Source: Halovibrio variabilis (GTDB lineage Bacteria; Pseudomonadota; Gammaproteobacteria; Pseudomonadales; Halomonadaceae). From it: DNA of 64,000 nt. The notes under the pieces were generated by a model. The model was not told the origin of the DNA, ran no database searches, and was given only the letters and a program-made list of their open reading frames with translations. The stretch is from positions 124,001 through 188,000 of the forward strand of contig NZ_BJXV01000010.1 in assembly GCF_007991175.1 (NCBI RefSeq), in the 5' to 3' direction. Position 1 is the stretch's first letter, and every line of letters begins with the position of its first letter. Made by a program: the position numbers and the translations under genes. Of the stretch, positions 24,588 through 32,430 are shown one piece after another.

Positions 24588-26693
24588 TTAAAACTGGTAA
24601 CGCACGTTAGCCGTTACGTTGCGTCGCTCGCCATAGCCACAGTCACCGCCTTCGTAACGGCACCAAGAGACAAATTCTTCATCTGTCAGGTTTTTGGCGT
24701 CCAGGCTTAGATCCCACTGCCCGACGGTATAGCCGATCATGGCGTCAAATAAGGTCTCAGAAGGCACCTTAGGCGCACCACCCGAGCCTACGTTGTCACC
24801 GATGTAGCGAACTCCGGCACCAAATCGCCAGTTATTGCCTAGGTAGAGTTTGTTCCACCAGGACGCCTGTTTTTCCGCAACGTATGGTAGCCGCTCGCCA
24901 GAGCTTGCATCATCGGCATTCATGTGTGTGTAACCCAGTTGGGTTTCAAAGTCCTGCCAGCGTTTGTTTACCTGCAGTTCCCAGCCGTCGATGACTGCGC
25001 CGGTTTGCTCAACGCCTCCCGGCGTAGCGCCGTCGCTGACCCGGTTTTCCTGGGTGATATCGAAATACGCGGCGTTGATAGCCAGCGACTTGTCCGGTGA
25101 CAGGTACTTGATCCCCGCTTCTTCCTGCTCGCCGGTCGTTGGCTCAAGCGCACTGGGGTTGGCGGTGCCGTCATCGCCCAGATTCATGGTAAAGGATTCC
25201 GAATAACTCACATAAGGCGAAATGCCGTTATCAAAGCGGTACATTAGGCCAAGACGCCCAGTAGTGGCTTCTTGTTCGTAAACCTCATCAGGTTCAGACA
25301 CCGATAATTTGCGATTTTCCGCCCAGTCGTGGCGTAAGCCCGCTGACACCGCTACCCGGCTGACTTCGATATGATCAGCCAAGTAAATACCTACCTGCTC
25401 AATTTCATTACCCGATTGCCCCGAAGGATCAAGTGCCTCCAATTGCAAGTTGCCGTATTCAGGGTCATAGACATCAATCGTGCCACCAGTTGCAGAACCA
25501 TTATTGTTTCGTTCCCAGTGAGCATCCTGCCTATCGATACCAGCAATCAGGTTATGCTGAGTATCACCCAACTCAAACTCCCCTTCCAGGCGGGCATCGA
25601 TATTGAAAATTTGCGTTTCGTCATCAGCAGTATAAATCGTCCGAGGCACCTCACCATTAGCATCCGGTGCACTTGAGATAGTCACCCAGTGCTCGCGGGT
25701 TTCCGTGCTGGAGTCGGTGTAGCGCGCAGTGGCGGAAAACGCCCAGTCGCGGTTCAACTGATGATCGAAGAACAACGTGGTCTCGGTTTTTTCGCGGTCA
25801 TAGCGGTCCCATCCCGGCTCGCCGACAAAACGCTCAGAGCCGATAAAGCCCTGTGAACCCGGTTCTAATGTGCCCGCCTGGGGCAGGAACTGCGCAGATA
25901 CCTGGCCTTTATTCTCTTGGCGGTTAACCAACAGCGTGATTTCGGTATCATCACTGGGTCGCCAGGTCAGTGAGGGTGAGACTAAATAGCCATCGTCCTC
26001 AACGTGATCCACCTGAGTGTCGCTGTCACGCTTCAGGGCCACCAGGCGGTAAAGCAGCTTGCCCTCTTCGTCAGCAGCCCCGGTGACATCGACAGCGAGC
26101 TGTTTGCGGTTATGGGAACCATATTGTGCCCATACCTCGCCGCTGGACTCTTCTTCAGGCAGTTTGGAGACCCCATTGATGACGCCGCCCAAATCCGCCT
26201 GACCGTACAACATGGAAGACGGCCCTTTCAGTACTTCCAGGCTTTCGAGCGCATAGGGGTTGGTGCGCACTGAATTGTAAGAGCCGTAAAGCTGACGCAG
26301 GCCATCAAGGTAACGGCCTGCCGTAACACCGCGAACCGAGGCACCGTCTATGCGCGTATCGAACCCGAAGTTACCGGCGTAAACGCCTGGGGTATACAAC
26401 AGCGCATCCTGAATCGTTTTGCTGCCGGTATCCTGCATGAACTGCTCGTCCACCACCGAGATGGAGAATGGCTGATCTTTTAGCGGCACGTTCATTTTGC
26501 CAACACCAGGCGTCTCTTCCATTTCGATATAGCCGAATTGGCCAGTGGATTCTGCTGTTACCTCGACCGTATCCAGCTCAACGGTTGGAGTATTTAGGTC
26601 GTCTTGGGCCACAGCATAAGCGGAGGTGCCTAGCAGAGAAGCTATCGCAATAGCGCGTGGCATTTTGCGCAAACAAAAGGTTGTAGTGTGCAT
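24588..26693 (-). CDS. TonB-dependent siderophore receptor
   Basis: A 701-residue outer membrane receptor. The signal peptide ends near AVAQDD, and the TonB box is within LDTVEVTAES. The plug domain includes LKDQPFSISVVDEQFMQD, DALLYTPGV, RIDGASVRG and LEVLKGPSSMLYGQADLGG. The barrel runs to the C-terminal NVRYQF with terminal Phe, as required for insertion. These are marks of the ferrichrome/coprogen/ferrioxamine receptor type (FhuE/FpvA-like). The start at 26693 is ATG with GGGA upstream; the longer frame starts with TTG. A Fur-box-like site lies 41 bp upstream. No siderophore synthesis genes are nearby, so it may take up foreign siderophores. Confidence 0.93.
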   Translation of the reverse strand: MHTTTFCLRKMPRAIAIASLLGTSAYAVAQDDLNTPTVELDTVEVTAESTGQFGYIEMEETPGVGKMNVPLKDQPFSISVVDEQFMQDTGSKTIQDALLYTPGVYAGNFGFDTRIDGASVRGVTAGRYLDGLRQLYGSYNSVRTNPYALESLEVLKGPSSMLYGQADLGGVINGVSKLPEEESSGEVWAQYGSHNRKQLAVDVTGAADEEGKLLYRLVALKRDSDTQVDHVEDDGYLVSPSLTWRPSDDTEITLLVNRQENKGQVSAQFLPQAGTLEPGSQGFIGSERFVGEPGWDRYDREKTETTLFFDHQLNRDWAFSATARYTDSSTETREHWVTISSAPDANGEVPRTIYTADDETQIFNIDARLEGEFELGDTQHNLIAGIDRQDAHWERNNNGSATGGTIDVYDPEYGNLQLEALDPSGQSGNEIEQVGIYLADHIEVSRVAVSAGLRHDWAENRKLSVSEPDEVYEQEATTGRLGLMYRFDNGISPYVSYSESFTMNLGDDGTANPSALEPTTGEQEEAGIKYLSPDKSLAINAAYFDITQENRVSDGATPGGVEQTGAVIDGWELQVNKRWQDFETQLGYTHMNADDASSGERLPYVAEKQASWWNKLYLGNNWRFGAGVRYIGDNVGSGGAPKVPSETLFDAMIGYTVGQWDLSLDAKNLTDEEFVSWCRYEGGDCGYGERRNVTANVRYQF

Positions 26694-26733
26694 ATTGATC
26701 CCGGAGCGGAAAACTGTTATTAACGGAAAAGCC

Positions 26734-26752
26734 AATGATAGTAATTTTTATT
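26734..26752 (-). promoter_or_regulatory. Candidate Fur box
   Basis: The 19 bases at 26734-26752 match the classical Fur consensus at 12 of 19 positions. They lie in an AT-rich stretch just upstream of the siderophore receptor gene, so iron-dependent repression is expected. The match is moderate. Confidence 0.55.
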
Positions 26753-26810
26753 TCCGAAAATATAATGTTCTCATCACCGGGTGTCAATCAAACCAGCTTA
26801 TCGTATGAAA

Positions 26811-27125
26811 TCACTCGACCCGCGAGTTATTCAACGCGTAATTCCATACCCGATAGAAGTAGAAAATATACCCTAGGCCGAAGGTAACCAGCGAAATCAG
26901 CATCCATAAGATGATGTGGCCGATATTACTGAATAGGTTGATATCGCAGACCATTTTTCGCTCGATGCCAGTCGCATCCACGACTGAGGTGCGGTTAATC
27001 ACAAACCGCGAAAATGAATAGGGGAAGAAAAAGAGCGCTATCCCAAAAGTGATAAAACTCAGCACCACCCAAATAATCAGATGAACGATGATATCGAGAA
27101 TCGACAGGTCTGCTTTGATTTTCAC
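26811..27125 (-). CDS. Small membrane protein of unknown function (DUF6693/YjgN-like)
   Basis: A 104-residue protein with two pairs of hydrophobic segments (about residues 9-35 and 65-95). They are built on a repeated pattern: IWVVLSFITFGIALFFFPY and LWMLISLVTFGLGYIFYFY. The halves are clearly related and separated by a polar loop with NRTSVVDATG. The pattern resembles DUF898/YjgN-type proteins. The start is GTG with AAGGGT upstream. No function can be given. Confidence 0.7.
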   Translation of the reverse strand: MKIKADLSILDIIVHLIIWVVLSFITFGIALFFFPYSFSRFVINRTSVVDATGIERKMVCDINLFSNIGHIILWMLISLVTFGLGYIFYFYRVWNYALNNSRVE

Positions 27126-27233
27126 ACGTTACCCTTAGCATGCATGGAAAGCGGCAGAGAGTATCACCGTCAGCCACAAGCGTGAACATTAAAATTAAAA
27201 TAAATTAGGAAAATGAATCGGATGGGTATGACG

Positions 27234-27755
27234 TTAATGCGGCCCACGAACGCCCTCTAAACTCGAATGGCGACTTTCTGCCTGCCGTTTGACGACACTC
27301 AACGAACCATCGGTTTCTAACACAACGGCTTCTACCGCAGTCACATCATTAAGGCCGCTACTGCGGATAGCCGCTAAAACTTCGTCTTGAGTGACCCGCG
27401 CTTGTTGCAGTGGTGTGGATAGAAACTCCCCCTGATAGAGCAGCATCAGTGGCTCGCCAGTGACTAACCGACGTACCCAGCGAAATCGCACGCTAGTCCA
27501 GGTAATCACAAATTGGAGCGAGATCAATAGCGCTAGTGCGACCGCACCATCAGCCAGCGCAACATCTTTAGACAGGAGAACAGTCGCCAGAGTTGAACCC
27601 AGCGCAACCGTTACGATTAGGTCGAAAGCATTCATTTTCGAAAGCGTACGATTACCTGACAGGCGCAGAAAGAGCACCAGCGTTGCATATGCCAGTAACC
27701 CGATGATTAGAACGCGTAATAAGCTGCCCCAGCCATTAAAAAATACCAGATCCAT
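27234..27755 (-). CDS. DUF421 (YetF-type) membrane protein
   Basis: A 173-residue protein. There are three hydrophobic segments in the first 90 residues, with RLSGNRTLSKMNAFDLIVTVALGS (read as two parts around residue 35-55) marking the DUF421 family. A soluble C-terminal domain follows, with GEPLMLLYQGEFL and DEVLAAIRSSGL. The start at 27755 has AAGGAG nine bases upstream. YetF-type proteins are linked to spore and envelope processes in Bacillus but are uncharacterised in proteobacteria. Confidence 0.85.
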   Translation of the reverse strand: MDLVFFNGWGSLLRVLIIGLLAYATLVLFLRLSGNRTLSKMNAFDLIVTVALGSTLATVLLSKDVALADGAVALALLISLQFVITWTSVRFRWVRRLVTGEPLMLLYQGEFLSTPLQQARVTQDEVLAAIRSSGLNDVTAVEAVVLETDGSLSVVKRQAESRHSSLEGVRGPH

Positions 27756-27945
27756 ATGTTCTTTCTCCTTAGACATCAAGCGATATAAAAAACACTTGCC
27801 TACCACACAGCCTAGGCTAACAGCCCTGTGTCTACTGTATTAGCTAAGAAGATATTTAGCACTGGCTCTGCCGCCACTGGGCATAGGAACTGTTACATGA
27901 GGGCGCTTGCCCTCTTCATCGGAGTATGTATGGAACGGTAGCCGT

Positions 27946-28935
27946 TTAGAAGCGTTTAGATAGGGTGATCGCGCCAAACTTATCCTGTTCGTCCTGAGCG
28001 TCGAATTCACGCGTTCGCTGTATAGCAGCGTAAGTGACTTGCCAATCTTCCCAGGCCAGTGCCAGCCCGGCTGAGACATCGCCCACCCACTCTTTGCGGT
28101 CGACCGAGTGGCTATTTCTAAACGTATTACCATCAAGCGTCAGGTTTTGGGCCATATAGTAGCCTTCTACGCTGGCAAACAGGTACCACTGCCAGCCGTC
28201 GTTTCCAGTCATATGGTGGCGACTACCAGGGTTGGGCCTGAGAGAGGGGATACCCGGCGCTTCATCGCCCCAGCGCACGCTGTAACCGGCGCTTGCATAA
28301 GTATACAGATTACCCAGGGCAGCTCCGGCGTTAGGGCCGTGAGCAAATTGCTTACCCATCAATGTGGCGCTCTGCCACCACTGGCGGCGCATGGCAACAT
28401 TGACGATGGCTTCATCGCCCAGCTGGTTATCCCAGCCATCGGGACGATCACTCTCGGTGATCCGATGCACTTCACGCTGAATGCTGTCAGCAAGCGAAGA
28501 GGGGCCGACTAAGCCAATATCCAGATGCAGGTCGGTGGCCTGGCGCCAGCTACCCATCGGCACATCTTCGTAAAGCGAAAGCCCCCCGTAAACGAGTCCT
28601 GCGTAAGGGCGATCGTCTTCAATCAAACCACGCTGCTCGATGTTATTCGGCGTATAGATCTGGTGTACCAGCCGAAAAGCGGCCATATCAGCGCTGCCGA
28701 TAATGCTATCAGGCAACGTAGTGGCTAGGCGCTGTGCCCAGCTTTCAGCCTTGGGCTCAAACGCCCAATTAAGTTCAAAGCCGCTGGTATAGTGGCCATC
28801 ATCACTACTGGCCAAGCCATCATTGGCGTGCTGAATCGACAGCACGTTATTTTCTGCTTGCGCCAGCGTTGGCAGTAGACCAATAACGGCCACTAGAGAG
28901 AGCAGTGGCCACCGTGCAGAGGAGTAGCTGGTCAT
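27946..28935 (-). CDS. Lipid A deacylase LpxR family protein
   Basis: A 329-residue outer membrane protein of the LpxR/DUF2219 family, which removes the 3'-acyloxyacyl group from lipid A. The signal peptide ends near TLAQAEN. The conserved runs are NDGLASSDDGHYTSGFE (residues 38-54), DDRPYAGLVYGG near 105 and a terminal KRF motif. The DRPYAG motif and N-terminal Asn/Asp residues match the catalytic region of LpxR. AAGGA lies seven bases before the ATG. It is one of several lipid A or envelope genes in the window, including the acyltransferase at 37505. Confidence 0.85.
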   Translation of the reverse strand: MTSYSSARWPLLSLVAVIGLLPTLAQAENNVLSIQHANDGLASSDDGHYTSGFELNWAFEPKAESWAQRLATTLPDSIIGSADMAAFRLVHQIYTPNNIEQRGLIEDDRPYAGLVYGGLSLYEDVPMGSWRQATDLHLDIGLVGPSSLADSIQREVHRITESDRPDGWDNQLGDEAIVNVAMRRQWWQSATLMGKQFAHGPNAGAALGNLYTYASAGYSVRWGDEAPGIPSLRPNPGSRHHMTGNDGWQWYLFASVEGYYMAQNLTLDGNTFRNSHSVDRKEWVGDVSAGLALAWEDWQVTYAAIQRTREFDAQDEQDKFGAITLSKRF

Positions 28936-28988
28936 TACTCATTCCTTGAGTTGAGGGAGTAGAGTCGGGTCATTAAGGCATCAATTAA

Positions 28989-29003
28989 CAACAAACATTG
29001 TTG
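28989..29003. promoter_or_regulatory. Inverted repeat upstream of the LpxR-family gene
   Basis: CAACAA, three bases, TTGTTG forms a perfect short palindrome in an AT-rich region 54-68 bp before the lpxR-like start. It is well placed for a repressor or activator site, but no regulator can be named. Confidence 0.35.
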
Positions 29004-29118
29004 ATTGTATGTAATTGTGCAAAAAGATAGCAAGTCTATTTTTTTAGCTATCACAAAAACATTAGGTTACCCCTTACCTCCCTCACCAATGGTGGAAATA
29101 GACAAAAACTGCGAATGC

Positions 29119-29658
29119 TTAGCGGTCGCGTAGTAGCCACTGCGGGGTAATTTCATGCTGGCCGTTTTCATCGGTAATAAACAGCGACCCTTCGCTGACC
29201 ATCACCGCCCAATTAATCGCCCTTGGCAGGTCTTTAGCGATGGTCGCTAGCGCTTCCTGGGGCAGTTTCGCCACATGCACATTTTTTAGCGAGGCTACGT
29301 TAGCCAGTACTTTGCTCTCCCACAAATCTACCCGGCCGTAGGCAAGTAGAGACACGCGTTCCGCGCGGCGAGAACACCAGGTAATACGCTCAGCATCAGG
29401 CAAGCCCACTTCAATCCAGTGAAGCAAACGCCCATCTAGGCTTTTCTCCCACAGCGCCGGCTCGTCCACATCGGAAAGCCCCCGCCCGAAGGCCAGCGAT
29501 TCGTTGTACCACAGCACATAAGCAAGCAAGCGCGCGGTCATGCGCTCTTCGGTTTCTGACGGATGACGCGCCACGGTAAAACGCAGTGTTTCATACACCC
29601 CGCGATCCAGGTCGGTCAGATTAATATCAACTTTATAGGGCGTTGCGCTAAGAGCCAT
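29119..29658 (-). CDS. yaeQ: YaeQ family protein
   Basis: A 179-residue protein of the YaeQ family, which has a PD-(D/E)XK nuclease-like fold. It matches the family in length (E. coli 181) and in its runs: LTDLDRGVYE, ARLLAYVLWYNE, LSDVDEPALWEKSLDG, WIEVGLP and the C-terminal ITPQWLL. The Asp and Glu residues of the nuclease-like site (DEPALWE, WIEVG) are present. The start at 29658 has GGA upstream; the longer frame to 29727 is untypical. The true biochemical role is unsettled. Confidence 0.92.
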   Translation of the reverse strand: MALSATPYKVDINLTDLDRGVYETLRFTVARHPSETEERMTARLLAYVLWYNESLAFGRGLSDVDEPALWEKSLDGRLLHWIEVGLPDAERITWCSRRAERVSLLAYGRVDLWESKVLANVASLKNVHVAKLPQEALATIAKDLPRAINWAVMVSEGSLFITDENGQHEITPQWLLRDR

Positions 29659-29728
29659 GGGACTTTCCAAACGAAAATTTGCGCCAGTGTACCCGATGTA
29701 GGGTGGCCTTGGTGAACGGCAAAGCAAG

Positions 29729-30418
29729 TTAAGACTTGCGATAATCGATTTTCAGAACGCCATTTTTTAACGTTTCGGCCTCGTGCATAGGCTCACGCCA
29801 TGGTTCTTCCAGCGCAGATTGATACCATGCTTGCATAGCATCAAGCGCTATCAGGCGTTCCACATAAGCCTGGGCAGCCTCACTAACAGGCAACTTAAAA
29901 GTCTGCACGCGAAACGCCACAGGGGCATAAAACGCATCTACTGCTGAAAAGTGTTCACCCGCCAAAAACGGACCGCCAAAGCCCTCAAGCCCCTGTTGCC
30001 ACAGCGTATCTAAGCGAGCCAAATCGGCTTTGAGTTTGGCCGATAAGCTATTCAATTCAACCCGCACAGCGCAGTTCATCGAGCACTCGTCGCGCAGTGC
30101 ACCAAAGCCGCTGTGCATCTCTGCTGTCGCGGAGCGTGCCCAAGCCCGAGCGGCCTTATCATTCGGCCAAACGTTCGGGTGCTGCTCGGCCACATACTCG
30201 ACAATGGCCAATGAATCCCATACGGCAATATCACCGTCAACTAAACACGGTACCAGGCCCGAGGGCGAAAACCGCTTAAACGCCTCATGACTAGCACCAA
30301 AACCACCCTCAAACGGCACTAGATGCTCATTAAACGGAACCTCCAGCGCTTTCATCAGCACCCAAGGGCGCAACGACCAGGAAGAGTAGTTCTTATTGGC
30401 AATATACAGATCAAACAT
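29729..30418 (-). CDS. Glutathione S-transferase family protein
   Basis: A 229-residue GST. The thioredoxin-like N-domain begins MFDLYIANKNYSSWSLRPW, with the serine-rich site SSWS where glutathione is activated. SGLVPCLVDG holds the cis-proline, and VWDSLAIVEYVAE holds the Ser that binds the glutathione glutamyl group. The helical C-domain contains GEHFSAVDAFYAPV. AAGGAG precedes the ATG. It lies 70 bp before yaeQ on the same strand. The substrate is unknown. Confidence 0.9.
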   Translation of the reverse strand: MFDLYIANKNYSSWSLRPWVLMKALEVPFNEHLVPFEGGFGASHEAFKRFSPSGLVPCLVDGDIAVWDSLAIVEYVAEQHPNVWPNDKAARAWARSATAEMHSGFGALRDECSMNCAVRVELNSLSAKLKADLARLDTLWQQGLEGFGGPFLAGEHFSAVDAFYAPVAFRVQTFKLPVSEAAQAYVERLIALDAMQAWYQSALEEPWREPMHEAETLKNGVLKIDYRKS

Positions 30419-30477
30419 GCAGCGCTCCTTGTGTAGGGAAAATAGCGGCTTACTACATTAGCCTTTGAGCATAAAAC

Positions 30478-30501
30478 GGGGGTGACGCAAGCGCCACCCC
30501 C
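30478..30501 (-). terminator. Intrinsic terminator downstream of the enoyl-CoA hydratase gene
   Basis: GGGGGTG (30478-30484) pairs with CACCCCC (30495-30501), with CGC/GCG extending the stem across a mismatch. On the minus strand it is followed by GTTTTAT. It lies 30 bp after the hydratase stop codon. Confidence 0.75.
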
Positions 30502-30530
30502 TAAATAAGCAAAATTGAAACGAGCAACCT

Positions 30531-31304
30531 TTAGAATCTGGCTTTGCGCTTCTCAACAAACGCTGACATGCCCTCCTTTTGCTCGCCACCGGCGAAGCAT
30601 AGGGCAAACAGGCTGGTTTCCAGCGCCAGGGCGCTATTCAGGTCTTGATCCAGCCCGTCGTGGACCGCCTGCTTGGCACTGCGGACCGCCTGCGGGCCAT
30701 TGCCTTTAAGCTGGTTGGTGAGTTCTTCAACGTAGCCCTCAAGCTCCGCTTGGGGCATTACCCGGTTTACCAGGCCGATACGCAGCGCCTCTTGGGCGTC
30801 AATTTTGCGCCCGGTGGTCGCCAGATCAATCGCCATGGCAGGGCCAACCCGGCGCGGCAGGCGTTGAGTGCCTCCAAAGCCGGGGATGACGCCCAACTGT
30901 ACTTCCGGTTGACCAAATACAGCGTTATCGCTGGCTACGGCCCAATCGCAGGCCAGTGCCAGTTCGCAGCCGCCGCCAAGGCAAAACCCGTTCACCAGCG
31001 CGACCACCGGCACGGGTAAAGTCTCTAGGCGTTTAATGGTTCTCAGCGCTTGGCTGGCAAAAGCTCGCGCTTCTTCGGGTGTTTTATCGCGCATTTCGGT
31101 GATGTCGGCGCCGGCCACAAAGGACTTTTCGCCCGCGCCGGTAATCACTACACCGCGTAGATGGGGGTGGGCCTCAAGCTCGACCAAGTGCGCTTCCAGC
31201 GCGGCCAATACTTCGCTGTTTAGGGCATTCAGCGCTTTAGGACGATTGATGGTCAGTTGCACCATCCCATCGTTATCAACCTTTTCAATCACTGCTTCGC
31301 TCAT
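30531..31304 (-). CDS. Enoyl-CoA hydratase
   Basis: A 257-residue crotonase-family enzyme that hydrates trans-2-enoyl-CoA. The oxyanion-hole runs are KSFVAGADITEM near residue 62 and GFCLGGGCELALACD near 105. The two catalytic glutamates fall in GGCELALA (near 112) and FGQPEVQLGVIPGFGG (near 132). The start at 31304 has AAGGAG six bases upstream. With the dehydrogenases upstream on the same strand it would carry out middle steps of beta-oxidation or a related CoA-ester route. Confidence 0.93.
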   Translation of the reverse strand: MSEAVIEKVDNDGMVQLTINRPKALNALNSEVLAALEAHLVELEAHPHLRGVVITGAGEKSFVAGADITEMRDKTPEEARAFASQALRTIKRLETLPVPVVALVNGFCLGGGCELALACDWAVASDNAVFGQPEVQLGVIPGFGGTQRLPRRVGPAMAIDLATTGRKIDAQEALRIGLVNRVMPQAELEGYVEELTNQLKGNGPQAVRSAKQAVHDGLDQDLNSALALETSLFALCFAGGEQKEGMSAFVEKRKARF

Positions 31305-31421
31305 GGCGGGCTCCTTATTTGATTTGTTATTGAACATTAAAGTGAACACCACCCAACCCTAGCGAACGCTTGGTTGAGTGGCAATGACTTATTTATGCCG
31401 CGCTCTTCACGTCACTGCAAG

Positions 31422-32270
31422 CTAATCGTAGTGATAAAATCCTCGCCCGCTTTTACGCCCTAGGTATCCCGCTGCGACCATGCGCTTGAGCAGTGGGCAA
31501 GGGCGGTATTTGGGGTCGCCAAAGCCTTCTTGAAGCACTTCCATAATCGCCAAGCAAACGTCCAGGCCAACCAAATCTGCTAGTGCCAGTGGCCCCATGG
31601 GGTGAGCGGCGCCAAGCTTCATCGCCTCATCGATCGCCTCCGGCGTCGCGGTGCCTTCTTGAACGATAAACACCGCTTCGTTGATCATCGGTACCAGCAG
31701 GCGATTCACCGCAAAACCTGGCGCGTCGCCCACCGGCACGGCGGTTTTACCTAACGCCTGGGCAAGGGCTTCAATCTCGGCAACGGTTTTATCCGCGGTC
31801 TGTTCAGCGCGAATCACTTCCACCAGTTTGAGCACCGGCACTGGGTTAAAGAAGTGCATACCCACGACGCGCTCGGGGTGCTCGCACACCGCCGCCAAGC
31901 GGGTGAGTGATAGCGACGAAGTGTTGGAGGCTAAAATTGCGGAACTGCTCAAGCGGCTTAGATCGCGAAACAGTTGCTCTTTGAGTTCAGACTGCTCGGG
32001 GGCGGCCTCAATAATCACCGCGCAGTCGCTCAGGGCATCCAGCGTGGTGGTCGTGGAGAGCCGCGCCAAGGCAGCATCTTTATCCGCCTCGCTAATTTTG
32101 TCTTTGGCCACCTGCTTTCCCAGGCCTTTGTCGATAGCCGCCTCGGCGCGGCTGAGTTGCTCTTCGGCCACATCATAAAGGCGCACGTGAAAACCGCTGG
32201 CAACCGCCACTTGGGTGATGCCCTGCCCCATGGTGCCAGCCCCTACTACACCGATTAATTGATCGCTCAT
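31422..32270 (-). CDS. 3-hydroxybutyryl-CoA dehydrogenase
   Basis: A 282-residue NAD-dependent 3-hydroxyacyl-CoA dehydrogenase. The Rossmann motif is GVVGAGTMGQGI at the N-terminus. SNTSSLSLTRLA near 117 and the catalytic HFFNPVPVLKLVEVI near 140 follow, with His and the downstream Glu. GRKSGRGFYHYD is the usual C-terminus. The length is that of Hbd/PaaH. The ribosome binding site is strong (GGGAGAG). It lies between the acyl-CoA dehydrogenase and the hydratase, which gives the oxidation step after hydration. Confidence 0.93.
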   Translation of the reverse strand: MSDQLIGVVGAGTMGQGITQVAVASGFHVRLYDVAEEQLSRAEAAIDKGLGKQVAKDKISEADKDAALARLSTTTTLDALSDCAVIIEAAPEQSELKEQLFRDLSRLSSSAILASNTSSLSLTRLAAVCEHPERVVGMHFFNPVPVLKLVEVIRAEQTADKTVAEIEALAQALGKTAVPVGDAPGFAVNRLLVPMINEAVFIVQEGTATPEAIDEAMKLGAAHPMGPLALADLVGLDVCLAIMEVLQEGFGDPKYRPCPLLKRMVAAGYLGRKSGRGFYHYD

Positions 32271-32382
32271 GCCCTCTCTCCCTATCGATTAGCAATACTA
32301 GTTATCAGTACTATTTATCCATACTAGGCGGTTATTGGTGTCGCTGTTTCAAGCGGCCGATTTAGATTTAATAACCTTAAAA

Positions 32383-32414
32383 CAGCACCGCCGCCTCTAG
32401 GGGCGGCGGTGCTG
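32383..32414 (-). terminator. Terminator-like hairpin after the acyl-CoA dehydrogenase gene
   Basis: A 13-bp GC-rich stem (CAGCACCGCCGCC with GGCGGCGGTGCTG) with a 6-base loop is followed by TTTTAAGG on the minus strand. It lies 17 bp after the acyl-CoA dehydrogenase stop and 113 bp before the next gene. That suggests the dehydrogenase is largely transcribed apart from the two genes downstream. Confidence 0.8.
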
Positions 32415-32430
32415 AGCTGAGAAAATAACG

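Noticed and set aside
27899-27914. Terminator after the LpxR-family gene (GAGGGC-GCTT-GCCCTC)
   Set aside because: The stem is only six base pairs and no T-run follows on either strand.
27840-28136. 98-codon minus-strand frame overlapping the 3' end of the LpxR-family gene
   Set aside because: It is a different frame of the same strand within a conserved coding region.
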